The translations under genes were made by a program, and so were the position numbers. The notes beneath the pieces were generated by a model. It was not told the origin of the DNA and ran no database searches. It was given only the letters and a program-made list of their open reading frames with translations. From Haliotis asinina (Eukaryota > Mollusca > Gastropoda > Lepetellida > Haliotidae), in contig NC_090291.1 in NCBI RefSeq assembly GCF_037392515.1, positions 31,420,001 through 31,484,000 of the forward strand: a stretch of DNA of 64,000 nt, in the 5' to 3' direction. This document shows positions 53,089 to 63,187 of the stretch, piece by piece; the first letter of the stretch is position 1, and every line of letters begins with the position of its first letter.

Positions 53089-56000
53089 TTATCTAAATAC
53101 ATCAGAATCTCTTATTTTCCCAACATTATATAAAAATAGGCATAAGTTTTTTATAACATCTATATTTTTTGAGGTCATAATGTTTATAAAACTGTGTTGT
53201 GACATAGGGTGTTTCAAATATTTATCCAGAAACTTTTTTCTTATGTCTAGGTAGGCTTTACAATAAAGTAAAACATGTATTTCATCTTCAATTACATACA
53301 AATTCTTTTGATAGCAAAAGTGACAGAATCTTGAATCATAAGGGATATTGTTGTATCTGCCAGTCTCAGAACAAAGTTTATATTTGCCGCATCTAAATTT
53401 TGTTAAAGAATTTCTCAAATATGGGGCAATATCTATAGAGAGATAAGATTCGACATTCAAGGTGGACTTAAAGAGTATATAATTAGAACACTTGGTTGTA
53501 TTATGTAGCGATGAGAACCAGTCTTGTGAAAGATTATCAGATAGTCTTTGTTTAAAAACAGACATGAATACATCAATATTACCAATATCCTGTGCAATCC
53601 AGACAAAGCCAAACCCAAGTCTGTATAATATATTCTTGATATGAGATGCCCAAGTCGTTCGTCCAGATTCATCTAGTGACTTTAGCATTAAATAACACTG
53701 GTGGGGCAACCTACAACTTGGGAGAGTTAAAAGTCTACACCAATATTTAACTGCCTTTGACATATAAGTAAGCTGAAGAGGGAATCTGCCACATTCACCT
53801 AGTGCCATGTTGTTGCAAGTATTTTTACCAACTTTTAAGAAATATTTACATGTTTTTATCTGTATTTGTTCGATGATTTTACAGTGGGTAACACCCCAAA
53901 TTTCTGAACCGTAGCAGAGAATCGGTTTTACCATAGCATCAAATATTCTAAAAAGATCTGCACATGACAGAAAACCTACACGTTTTTGGAATCTAAAGAT
54001 AGCCATAACGGCTTTATTGGCTTGTGATGCAAGAGTAGTGTGAGCTTTAGTCCACACTAACCTAGGAGTAAACACGATACCCAAATACCTGTAGTATGAA
54101 ACAACTTCCAGCTTTTGCCCTAAAAGAAACCACTTTTCATACTGTCTAAGGGGCCCACTATTTCTGAACACAATAACCTTAGTCTTATCAATATTGACCT
54201 TCATACCAGTGACTCGACAAAAATTCTCAAGGCCATGAATCTTCTTCTGTAGCTGGAATGCTGTATCTGAGACTGAGGAAACATCATCCGCAAACATTAG
54301 AGCATATAGGTTATTAACGTTAGGCGAAATAAATACACCACGGCCGCCAAATTGCTCCATACTTTGCATGAGCTGATTAATGAAGATAATAAACAGTTGG
54401 GGACTGAGGATGCAGCCCTGCCTAGTACCTATACTACAATCAAAATAGCTTGACAGACCTTTAGATGTTCTAACACAGGCTGACAACCTATCATACATTG
54501 ATACCAAGATGTTATAGAATTTACCACCCACACCAACTCTTTTCAGACTTGACAGAAGAATTTTGTGATTAACTGTATCAAAGGCCTTAGAGAAATCAAT
54601 AAACAGACAGTAGAACCTTCCTTTTTTCTTAACTGAGTATTTCTGAACCATAGCTTGAAGTGAGAAAATGTGGTCAGTGGTAGAATAATTGCTCCTAAAT
54701 CCTGCCTGTGCTTCATGAATAATATTCTTCTCCTCACACCAAACCTGTAATCTACTGTTAAGAATGGAAGTGAATATTTTACACACTGAATCAATAAGAG
54801 AAATACCTCTGTAATTATTAGGGTTACTTTTGCCACCAGATTTATAGAAAGGACAAATAATGCTTCTGCCCCAGTGCACAGGAAAAATACTTTCCTGGAA
54901 AATCTTATTAAACAGCACTGTTAAGTAATTACTGATAAATGTCTTAGAAGCTTTAATGAAGTCAATTGCAATACCATCTGGTCCAGGGGACTTGTTTTTT
55001 GCCAGTTTATCAATGTGAAATAAGACTTCATTTTCGGTAATGTCACAGTTTAATGTTACAAGCTCTTCATCCTTGTAGACCTCTGAATTGATATCTCTGT
55101 CATGCACATTACCAGAACACTCAGTAAGAAGCCCTGAAAAGTGATTGTACCAGTTTTCACAACTTATATCGTATGTTTTGTCAGGTGTTGATATTGAACC
55201 TGATTGCTTTAGTGTTCTCCAGAATTCTCTTGGGTTGTTTCTCGCTGCCATAAGTTTTTCTTTTTGAATATCAAAGTAAGCTGTTCGTTTGTAGTTGAAA
55301 GTCTTCTTGAATGATTTACGTAGGGTTTTATAAATCAATATATCTAAGTTATTATCTCTATGGTCTCTCAGTGCTTTATATTTCAAATGTTTTAATTGTT
55401 CAAGTTCTTCGTCCCACCATGGGGGCTGAGGTTTGGAATTAATGTCATGGAAACCTGAAAATACCTTCCTATTGTGTTCTGCAGCTCTTTGGTACAGTTC
55501 AGTAAAAACATTTAATGAATCTTCAATATTAATGTCTATATAGTGATATAATTCTCTATGTAGTTTTCCATACAGGCTTTGGAACTTAGAGATAAACATA
55601 TCACAGAGCTCTTCATTCCACACGTATTTAGTCCATACTGTTGTTGAATTACTCTCTATGCAATTGCTAGTTGGAGGATCTGTTGCTACAGGTGACTCGA
55701 GCACACCAGTAATGTTGGGTGGCTGGATATTCAGAGAACAGTAAATAGGAAAATGATCAGACACATCACATGTACCAACACCAAAATTAGCAACTCTAGG
55801 AAACACAGATGTTGATGCAATCATGTAGTCTACTAGACTAGAACCATTATGTGTAACACAAGTAAACTGTCCTTGTTTATCCTCATATAGTCTACCATTC
55901 ATGATATGGATTCCAAATGCACAGCACAGTTCCATCAGTTTTTTACCAAAGTTGTTATGATGTATGTTGTCTTTACTTGATCTGGACATTTCAAAATCAT

Positions 56001-56583
56001 CTGAGGGATAATCATCAACATCTCTTACAATAAAATCAATATTATCATTAGGAATGAAGTCTAAAAAGTCTTTAGTCCTAGCATTGAGGTCACCAGCTAG
56101 AAATAGTTGCTTGTCCGGGTGATCAGCAGCTATAATATTTAAGTAATGTTCAAGCATGGCAATTCCATCACTGTCACTAGCATCATACACTGGAGAGCCC
56201 TCTGGCGAGATATAAGTAAATATAAGCAGAGTGTCTTTATCCCAATGCAAGCACTTAGTTGAGAAAAGTAAAACAACAGTGTTTTGAAAATGATCATAAA
56301 GTCTTGTAATTATATCATCCTGTAGCCATTTCTCCTTTATCAACACGGTGACTCCGCCACTGTGGCGGCCTAACTGTTTCATTTTATCTCTCACAGCGTT
56401 GACTGCTCGAAAACCGGACAAAAAGGCGGAAACTTCGTTATGAGCCTTTACAAATGATTCACAAAAACATACTATATCGAAATTATGACACAAAGGTTTC
56501 ACCTGGGAATATTCATTGTCATGTTTATGTAGACCGCCGATATTCCACGTCAGAATGTTGAAAATAAGGCCATGGCCATCGCA
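53089..56583 (-). CDS. LINE A ORF2: AP endonuclease and reverse transcriptase
   Basis: The open frame runs from the codon after the ORF1 TGA (56,583) to TAA at 53,089: 1,164 codons. Endonuclease motifs: NILTWNIGGL at the very start, FCESF, GDLNARTKD (about residue 164, counting from the first codon after the TGA), SLVDYMIAS and SDHFP (about 275). Polymerase motifs: KSPGPDG, FIDFSKAFDTVN, GTRQGCILSP and FADD (about 764). The C-terminal piece has HFCYQKNLYVIEDEIHVLLYC, a Cys/His knuckle. There is no AUG before the endonuclease core: the first codons run directly on from ORF1 in the same frame, and a GTG occurs at 56,502. It nicks target DNA and primes reverse transcription. Confidence 0.93.
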   Translation of the reverse strand, partial: CDGHGLIFNILTWNIGGLHKHDNEYSQVKPLCHNFDIVCFCESFVKAHNEVSAFLSGFRAVNAVRDKMKQLGRHSGGVTVLIKEKWLQDDIITRLYDHFQNTVVLLFSTKCLHWDKDTLLIFTYISPEGSPVYDASDSDGIAMLEHYLNIIAADHPDKQLFLAGDLNARTKDFLDFIPNDNIDFIVRDVDDYPSDDFEMSRSSKDNIHHNNFGKKLMELCCAFGIHIMNGRLYEDKQGQFTCVTHNGSSLVDYMIASTSVFPRVANFGVGTCDVSDHFPIYCSLNIQPPNITGVLESPVATDPPTSNCIESNSTTVWTKYVWNEELCDMFISKFQSLYGKLHRELYHYIDINIEDSLNVFTELYQRAAEHNRKVFSGFHDINSKPQPPWWDEELEQLKHLKYKALRDHRDNNLDILIYKTLRKSFKKTFNYKRTAYFDIQKEKLMAARNNPREFWRTLKQSGSISTPDKTYDISCENWYNHFSGLLTECSGNVHDRDINSEVYKDEELVTLNCDITENEVLFHIDKLAKNKSPGPDGIAIDFIKASKTFISNYLTVLFNKIFQESIFPVHWGRSIICPFYKSGGKSNPNNYRGISLIDSVCKIFTSILNSRLQVWCEEKNIIHEAQAGFRSNYSTTDHIFSLQAMVQKYSVKKKGRFYCLFIDFSKAFDTVNHKILLSSLKRVGVGGKFYNILVSMYDRLSACVRTSKGLSSYFDCSIGTRQGCILSPQLFIIFINQLMQSMEQFGGRGVFISPNVNNLYALMFADDVSSVSDTAFQLQKKIHGLENFCRVTGMKVNIDKTKVIVFRNSGPLRQYEKWFLLGQKLEVVSYYRYLGIVFTPRLVWTKAHTTLASQANKAVMAIFRFQKRVGFLSCADLFRIFDAMVKPILCYGSEIWGVTHCKIIEQIQIKTCKYFLKVGKNTCNNMALGECGRFPLQLTYMSKAVKYWCRLLTLPSCRLPHQCYLMLKSLDESGRTTWASHIKNILYRLGFGFVWIAQDIGNIDVFMSVFKQRLSDNLSQDWFSSLHNTTKCSNYILFKSTLNVESYLSIDIAPYLRNSLTKFRCGKYKLCSETGRYNNIPYDSRFCHFCYQKNLYVIEDEIHVLLYCKAYLDIRKKFLDKYLKHPMSQHSFINIMTSKNIDVIKNLCLFLYNVGKIRDSDVFR

Positions 56584-57606
56584 TCATTCGTCGGTTTGTT
56601 TATCTTCCGACTGTGTCCGTCCTTCACCTTCCTTGTCTATTTCATTTCCGGGTCCAAACAAACTGGCCCACGTGGTTGTGTTATTGTTTGAGTATGGCGG
56701 TTCTTTGTGCGATCCTTTCTCTTTCACGATGTTTTGGGAATTCCTATCATACACAAACACTTGACCATTTACAATAAGCTTATTTTGCCTCATCTTCGGG
56801 TTGTTTCCTGCATTCCTTGCCTTCACAAACCAAGGTGAAAGTGCTCGTCTGTCCTCTCGTATTTTCTGGGGGAAGTCCTCTGTCACACGCTTGTGTTGTG
56901 ATCCCTCAGTCCTGTCCGCACGTGCTGCCTTGAAGATGTCGCTCTTATCTTTAGATGTCAGAAATTTCGCAATGATTGGAGAACCTGGCTTCCGCTGATT
57001 TAGCCGATGTGCTCGTATTATCACCATCTCGTAGGCGTTGCCCATATGTAAATCTTCAGATAGAAACTGACGCACCTTACTCTCCGATTGTTCCCACGTC
57101 TCGCCTTTATCGCCGGGAATCCCATGGAAAATTAGATTTTCTCTTCGGTTCCTAGATTCGAAGTCAGTAATCTTATCTTCCATCGCTGATAGTTTTGACT
57201 TTAGCTCTTTGTTTTCTTGTTGTAGATGATGAAGTTGGCTGCTGAAATCTGTCGCCATCTTGTCGACCTTGTCACTGAGGTTTACAAAGTTTTTGTTCAT
57301 AGATTTGATATCAGTTTTCATTTCAAGGAGTATGGTCAATATATCAGTGCTGTCCTTTTCACTCACGTTTATGCCAAGTGCACCCGATTCGTCCACAGCC
57401 AGGGTTTGTTGTCGTGTAGTGGGTCCAGGGTTTGACTCGACATCGCCACATGTGATAAGTAGGACACTCATCAGACAAATTAAACGCACTCCTAGCGAGA
57501 GGTAACACCTCTCAAGTTTTAGTCCATGCATACTTAGGCCTTTTATCTTGTTTGGTTGGCAAAATGTGCCTATTTTGGCTCTGTATTGGGCTAAAGAAAT
57601 GCCCAT
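56584..57606 (-). CDS. LINE A ORF1 with N-terminal 2A-type motif
   Basis: 340 residues from ATG 57,606 to TGA 56,584. Residues 54-62 are GDVESNPGP, the consensus end of 2A ribosome-skipping peptides (DxExNPGP), preceded by a hydrophobic stretch (RLICLMSVLLITC). Skipping between Gly61 and Pro62 would release a 61-residue leader. Residues about 85-152 form a coiled coil, followed by an RRM-like domain with RRENLIFHGIPG and IIRAHRLNQRKPGSPIIAKF, then a basic C-terminus with KMRQNKLIVNGQVFVYD. The protein is expected to trimerise and bind the element RNA. 2A motifs at this place are known from LINEs of several invertebrates, so this is a genuine feature of the class. The leader has a signal-peptide-like segment. 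Confidence 0.92.
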   Translation of the reverse strand: MGISLAQYRAKIGTFCQPNKIKGLSMHGLKLERCYLSLGVRLICLMSVLLITCGDVESNPGPTTRQQTLAVDESGALGINVSEKDSTDILTILLEMKTDIKSMNKNFVNLSDKVDKMATDFSSQLHHLQQENKELKSKLSAMEDKITDFESRNRRENLIFHGIPGDKGETWEQSESKVRQFLSEDLHMGNAYEMVIIRAHRLNQRKPGSPIIAKFLTSKDKSDIFKAARADRTEGSQHKRVTEDFPQKIREDRRALSPWFVKARNAGNNPKMRQNKLIVNGQVFVYDRNSQNIVKEKGSHKEPPYSNNNTTTWASLFGPGNEIDKEGEGRTQSEDKQTDE

Positions 57607-57663
57607 TTTTCAGAGCTCGTAACTGACACGTCCACACACGAGCTCACGCATGCGCAATCCTCC

Positions 57664-57675
57664 GTTTAATATAAG
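57664..57675. repeat. Target-site duplication of LINE A, 5' side
   Basis: gtttaatataag, the partner of 53,001-53,012. It places the LINE 5' end at 57,663 (minus-strand start ggaggattgcgcatgcg). Confidence 0.85.
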
Positions 57676-58464
57676 AAATATTATGTAACAAGATATTGCC
57701 AGGCGAGGCGAGAGGAGGGAGCGGGGCGAGGTGAGGTGAAACCACCATTAACACTAATTAAGTCACCCTCTAAAGCAAGTTCTATATATACGCACTGTCA
57801 GTGTCAAACGTGAAGATAGCAACAGTTAGAAGGAATCTAGACTTGCTTCATTTAAGGCTTTAGCATTTCCCAAAGGCTGGGAAGAAGAGAAAATAATACG
57901 GTTCAGGGTCTGTGAGACTTTTTATTTCAAGCTGTAACTATGTAAAAATGTAACATTAAACCTACTTGAATGCCTTCGTGTACACATTACTAACGTTCAA
58001 AATAATTTGATTGTTTGATTGTTTTCCAACACACACGATTTTGGCTTCAAATGAAACATTTCTATAAACTGCACTTTCCTGATACACATATGATTCATGC
58101 ATATGCAAATGTATCACTTAAACTTTCGAGGAAGAATAATAGCACCCGTAACAGTCGTACATCAGCTTACCTCTTCACAGCGAGCACACTGTTAAATGTC
58201 ACACTAAACCGCCTCTTACCTTCCATCCGCAGGAAAATCACTAGGAAACGTTCTTGAAAGTGTTTTATTAGCAAACCTTGATTAACTGACCTAGAGCAAT
58301 TACTTCTATATAAAAACAATAAAATTGTATACTTATTTTGAGAATCTTCATTTTGCCTAATACATTACACGCGTACAGAATGCGAATGCCCTCGCGGTGT
58401 AAGCCGTTTAAATCACCCACTAAGGTCGTTATTTAAATACACTCTCCTCGGGCAAAACTCTCTA
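57676..58464. other. Spacer between the two LINEs; no gene
   Basis: About 790 bases. A purine-rich patch of GGCGA/GGGCGA blocks at 57,700-57,740 could form G-rich secondary structure. No supported open frame. Confidence 0.45.
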
Positions 58465-58524
58465 GAAGAACAGAACTTTATTACGCTCAGGCCGATATCC
58501 TCGGCATATGAGGTACAAATGGCA

Positions 58525-61500
58525 TTAAAATGTCAACATAGCGGAATAGTGGTTAGCTGGAAGTTTTTTTACAGTTTGCATGATACATTTGAAGAATTTG
58601 CTTAGGTTTCTCAGGACAGATATCTTTTTACACGTAAATAGTGATCTAAATTTTAACATGTTTGGTCTTTTTACAAAGTTACTGGGTATATACATTGATC
58701 TTTCTTTTCTAAAATGTATACATTTAAAAATATAATGAAATTCATCACCAACGTCATTTAAACAACATAATTTACATTTTCTCTCATCTCTTGGTATCCT
58801 ATTCCATCTTCCTTTTTCAACTGGTAAATGGTGGCAGGAACTACGAAAGTGAAGTAAAGGAATAGCTTTATTAAAGGGTAGGGACGTTAGGTATCTTTCA
58901 AATTCAAACTGGGGTTTCATGAGTGAATATGTTTGACCTTTGGGGGAACTGTCCACCTCTGAGCTCCATAGTTGAATAGCATTGTCAATTAAGATTGAGT
59001 GAGCTGTATTTTTAATCCAGGAAGTTGAAATAGGAGACTGTGATAACCATACATACCTCAGACCAATATTACTAAGAATAGTCTCTATACACGGTACCCA
59101 GCTACAACCATGGGTGCCTTCATTGTGGAGATTATACACGATAGAATACAGGATTGAAGACAACTTAGGAGAATTCTTTGTACATAGTTTAGACCAAAAC
59201 GTTACCATGCGGGTTTTAACATCAACAGAGAGTGGGACTCTACCGAGTTCACCATAAAGCATGAAAAGTGGAGTACTTTTTTTAACAGCTAGTAGTTTTC
59301 TCATGAAACATATATGTACATTTTCAATCTGTTTTAGTTGAACATATCCCCAGATTTCACAACCGTACATTAAAATTGGTTTTACCATAGAATCGAAGAG
59401 ATATAATTGGCATTGTATTAATAAGTTAAGCGTTCTACTTCTGCGTAAGACGAAATGCATGGCTTTAGTAGCTTGTTGGCAGAGATGTGATATAGCTGAT
59501 TTGAAAGAACATTTTTTATCAAAAATAATTCCAAGATATTTATATTCATTAACATGTTCTAAGGGGATTTTGTGTAGAAGAATATCTTTACGCATATCAT
59601 TTTTATTACCACCAAATACAAGAATTTTTGTCTTTTTTATATTTATAGTTAATTTCCAAGTTTTACAATGAACTTCAAAGTGATTAATAGCTTTTTGGAG
59701 ATAATCTCTTGAAGAAGCTAGGAGGACGGTGTCGTCTGCATATAGAAGAACGAAAAGCTTGAGGGAGAAATCTATCATGGTATTGAATGTTTCTGAGTTG
59801 ATAATTACACTCGGACATTCACTGGACATTAGAAAGGCTTCTAGGTCATTTAAAAACAAAGAAAACAAAACTGGAGATAAATTTTCACCCTGCCTAACGC
59901 CAACTAAACAAGGGAAATAATCTGATTCCGCACCTTGTACACTAACGCACGATTTTATACCATTATACATAGATTTTACAATTTTTAGGCATTTGCCGTC
60001 TATACCTTGTTCAAGTAATTTACTCCATAGTGCTGCCCTCCACACACTATCAAAGGCCTTTTTGAAATCAATGAAACAACAAAACAATTTCTTCTTTCTA
60101 TATCTAAATAAATCTATTAAACAGTAGAGAGTAAATATATGATCATTTGTAGAATACGATTTTCGATATCCAGCTTGTGCTTGTGATAAGATATTTTGAT
60201 CTTCTATAAAGTTTTGAATTCTGTTACTAAGGATACTTGTAAATAGCTTACCAAAACAACTTATGAGACTAATTGGTCTGTAGTTTTCTGGGTTATCTTT
60301 ATCACCATTACCTTTATAGATAGGGCGAATTATTCCACTGAGCCACTGCTCAGGGTAGACACCATCATCTAAAATTTTATTAAACAGTTTGACGTAAACA
60401 GGTAATAATACCCCTTGAGTGGTTTTGATGTATTCATTTATTATAGCATCAGGACCGCAGGCTTTATTATTTTTCAGATTGGAAATAGCAAGCAAAATTT
60501 CTTCACATGAAATTGCCCTATTAAGAAATGAATTACTTTCTTCAGTGTTGACATCGAAGTGATCAGCTATATCGTCAGGTATTTCAGCAGTCAAATCAGA
60601 ATTTAAATCTTTGAAATATGAATAAAGTTTCTTAAGTGGAGGTACATCTTTATCGTTGTTGCTTATTCGCAGTAGTTTCCAAAACGATTTTGAATTATCT
60701 TTTCGTAATTTTGACAGTTTGCCCTGTAAATTATTTCTGTGTAGGTTATGGAATTTTGTCAATGTTGTTTTGTATGATTTACTTGCGTTGATAAGTCTTC
60801 TTTTATTTTCCATAGTTTTATTCTTTCGGAATGTAGATTTAGCCTGGTGATATTTTCCTCTACTGACTTTACAGTCGCGACCAAACCAAGGTCTTTGTCG
60901 TCGCTTATTTGTATGGGTGACTTTGTCGGGTTTCCTAAAACCAAAAACATATTTAGCACTGTCAATAAAAAGATTGTTGATTTCAGAAACAAGATTGGTC
61001 AATGATACATGATCACCTGTTGCACAGTTATCAATGCCAGATAAAATGTTGTCAATTTCATCTTGACGGGAATCAATTGCACGATGGAATTGAGAGGCAC
61101 ACCGTTTGTCCCAGCGGCGGTGGGAGCACGTAGAGTCCGTGTTATTGTCAATTTCTGGTCGTGATTGACAGTTCGGAGCTATTATACCACACATGTTAAC
61201 ACTCAATTTCAATGCGCAGTGAGCATCTGAGAGTACGGGGTCAAAATCCAGTACACTGAAGTCCGTTATTGTTTTCAACATATTAAATGAGCAGATGCAG
61301 TAATCAACTAAGCTGCAGCCTTTACAAGTAGTTTTGCCAATGTATTTATCACCACCAAAGCGACCATTAATGATAAACAAATCATTATTTCTACAAATAT
61401 CAATTAGCTTATGCCCATGGTTATTTATTCTTCCAGAGTCAGTAGAAAATCTATCAATACCCAATCCAAGTGAAGAGAACATAGATAATACATCTCTTTC

Positions 61501-62028
61501 ATTAAAAACATCTTCTGGAATACCAATGTTATCACATACAGAGTGTGAAAGTTGAATAAAATCAGCCAGGGTCTTAGTTCTAGCGTTAAAATCACCTAGC
61601 ATCATTATTTCACAATCATTTGCAAATTTATTAATATCATTTTCCATGTCAATAAAATGGGAGATGTTGTAATAAGGGGAACTCTCTGGTGGAATATATA
61701 CTGCACCTATAAGCAGATCCCTGTCTATATTTAGTACATGATGTGAAACTCTTATCCACTGAACACATTCTGTGTTTGTTTTAATACCTTTTACATATTT
61801 ATTCAATGAACATTTGACTAAAACTGCAATGCCTCCTGATCGCACTCTGGAATCTCTGTTCTTAACATATACATCATAACCAGGCATATCAATATCATCA
61901 ATATTTCCAAGTTTAGTTTCTGCGAGTAATATGAAATCATGGTTGTTGACATAAGCATGAAAGTCAGGGTTGATGAGTTTGCTTAAAAGTCCACAGACAT
62001 TAATGAAGAAGAATGTCAGAGTATTCAT
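58525..62028 (-). CDS. LINE B ORF2: AP endonuclease and reverse transcriptase
   Basis: Intact 1,167-residue frame from ATG 62,028. Endonuclease: FFFINVCGLLSK at the start, LLAETKLG (about 34-41), GDFNARTK (145), SLVDYCICS (239) and SDAH (267). Polymerase: ACGPDAIINEYIK, YRPISLISCFGKLF, FIDFKKAFDSVW, GVRQGENLSPVLF and YADD (763). The C-terminus has RKCKLCCLNDVGDEFHYIFKC, a CCHC-type knuckle. Unlike LINE A it begins with a proper AUG in its own frame. It is not closely related in sequence to LINE A's ORF2. Confidence 0.95.
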   Translation of the reverse strand: MNTLTFFFINVCGLLSKLINPDFHAYVNNHDFILLAETKLGNIDDIDMPGYDVYVKNRDSRVRSGGIAVLVKCSLNKYVKGIKTNTECVQWIRVSHHVLNIDRDLLIGAVYIPPESSPYYNISHFIDMENDINKFANDCEIMMLGDFNARTKTLADFIQLSHSVCDNIGIPEDVFNERDVLSMFSSLGLGIDRFSTDSGRINNHGHKLIDICRNNDLFIINGRFGGDKYIGKTTCKGCSLVDYCICSFNMLKTITDFSVLDFDPVLSDAHCALKLSVNMCGIIAPNCQSRPEIDNNTDSTCSHRRWDKRCASQFHRAIDSRQDEIDNILSGIDNCATGDHVSLTNLVSEINNLFIDSAKYVFGFRKPDKVTHTNKRRQRPWFGRDCKVSRGKYHQAKSTFRKNKTMENKRRLINASKSYKTTLTKFHNLHRNNLQGKLSKLRKDNSKSFWKLLRISNNDKDVPPLKKLYSYFKDLNSDLTAEIPDDIADHFDVNTEESNSFLNRAISCEEILLAISNLKNNKACGPDAIINEYIKTTQGVLLPVYVKLFNKILDDGVYPEQWLSGIIRPIYKGNGDKDNPENYRPISLISCFGKLFTSILSNRIQNFIEDQNILSQAQAGYRKSYSTNDHIFTLYCLIDLFRYRKKKLFCCFIDFKKAFDSVWRAALWSKLLEQGIDGKCLKIVKSMYNGIKSCVSVQGAESDYFPCLVGVRQGENLSPVLFSLFLNDLEAFLMSSECPSVIINSETFNTMIDFSLKLFVLLYADDTVLLASSRDYLQKAINHFEVHCKTWKLTINIKKTKILVFGGNKNDMRKDILLHKIPLEHVNEYKYLGIIFDKKCSFKSAISHLCQQATKAMHFVLRRSRTLNLLIQCQLYLFDSMVKPILMYGCEIWGYVQLKQIENVHICFMRKLLAVKKSTPLFMLYGELGRVPLSVDVKTRMVTFWSKLCTKNSPKLSSILYSIVYNLHNEGTHGCSWVPCIETILSNIGLRYVWLSQSPISTSWIKNTAHSILIDNAIQLWSSEVDSSPKGQTYSLMKPQFEFERYLTSLPFNKAIPLLHFRSSCHHLPVEKGRWNRIPRDERKCKLCCLNDVGDEFHYIFKCIHFRKERSMYIPSNFVKRPNMLKFRSLFTCKKISVLRNLSKFFKCIMQTVKKLPANHYSAMLTF

Positions 62029-62256
62029 AGTTGTATATCTTCCTTGACACCCCTAGTGAGAGGGGGGATTGTCACTGTACCTTGCTTTCTTCTCTGGTTG
62101 TCTGTTGGTAGGGGTTAAGGATGAGAGGGGATCTCTGTTAGAAGTAAGGGGAGGGAAGTCTCCTGTAGGATCTATGTCAGGGGTGGAATCAGGGTAGATT
62201 CTTTTACCATCAATGTACAATCTATCTCTGACAAATGAGGTTTTGTGGCCATTACT

Positions 62257-63187
62257 CTAAGCCTGCTTGTATCTATGCCAAAGTTGTTTTCTCCTTTGTT
62301 GAATTTCATAGGGAAAATGTTCATTTATTGCCATCGGTGTTCCTTTCAGTTTATAACTTTTACTTTTAACAATATCCCTGTCCTTTTTTGAGGTAAACAC
62401 AACAAGAATCGGTCTACATTCCGTTTGATCACTCCTCTTCTTTCCTATTCTGTGAGCTTTTTCAAAGTCAACTGGTGTTTCCATTTGTAAATTATTCTCC
62501 ATCACATCTTGTACTTTCACCAGGACATTTTCCTCCTCTGTCTCTTTTAATCCAATAAATATGAGATTGTTTTCCATATTTCTACACTGCAGCTCAAGTA
62601 GCTGCTCTTTTATCTCATAGTTCTGGTCACATACTTGATGTAATCTACCATACAGATAGTCAATTTCCTCATGACAGACATCAAGTTTACCCTCCAGGCT
62701 GTTTATTGAGTTTGTGTTTTCCTCTCCTGTAGATTTAGTTCTATCTACTTTGACAGATAGTTGAGTCAGGGCACTTTCAATGTTCGACACTCTCATTACA
62801 GTTTGTTGGACAGTCTGATTGAGAGTGTGTAAATTAATGTCTATGTTTTTAACCCTCTCCTGAATTTTGTCAATTTGTTCAGATCTCTTATCAATAATAG
62901 AGACTTTTGTCAATATCGGAGGTTCTGGAGGCTATGCCATGCGTGATTTGAGATAAGTTTTTTATTTTAGAAATTAAATGGCTAGCCCAGGCTGGGGGGT
63001 GATTTCCGACATGTTGCGATAATGCGAGAGAGTTTTGTAATGCTACCTGCACTGGTTGTTGTGGACGATCAGAGTGCAGTTGTTGTTGTTGCTGTTGTCT
63101 TTGGTGTTGCTGTACACAGTGCAGATCGTGTTGATAGCCACACTGGACGTCATTTGCGCTGTAGTCCGTATGGGATGTCGACGCCAT
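62257..63187 (-). pseudogene. LINE B ORF1, one frameshift
   Basis: The first frame starts at ATG 63,187, runs 98 codons with a Gln-rich stretch (HQRQQQQQQLHSDRPQQPVQ) and stops at 62,891. A second frame opens at about 62,913 and runs to 62,257. It has a long coiled coil (IDKIQERVKNIDINLHTL, SNIESALTQLSVKVD), then an RRM-like part with CRNMENNLIFIGLKETEE and FEKAHRIGKKRS, and the end INEHFPYEIQQRRKQLWHRY. The 23-base overlap shows a single indel, or less likely a programmed frameshift; the overlap lacks a classic slippery heptamer. No 2A motif is present. Confidence 0.8.

Larger units (their letters stand above)
53013..57663 (-). mobile_element. Full-length LINE A (CR1/L2-like) with target duplication
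   Basis: A 4,651-bp element with both ends defined by the direct repeat gtttaatataag at 53,001-53,012 and 57,664-57,675. The 5' leader is 57 bases, then ORF1, a TGA, ORF2 and a short 3' region. The 3' end carries a small hairpin (gggccactggcct) followed by tgaataaaatgtctgtctgt, so it ends in a (TGTC)n tract. Domain order, AP-type endonuclease and lack of poly(A) point to the CR1/L2/Jockey side of the LINE tree. Intact frames and a perfect duplication mean recent insertion. Confidence 0.93.

Noticed and set aside
57421..57447. 2A motif as evidence for an integrated RNA virus
   Set aside because: It lies in frame in an ORF1 protein followed by an endonuclease/reverse transcriptase; 2A motifs are known in LINEs.
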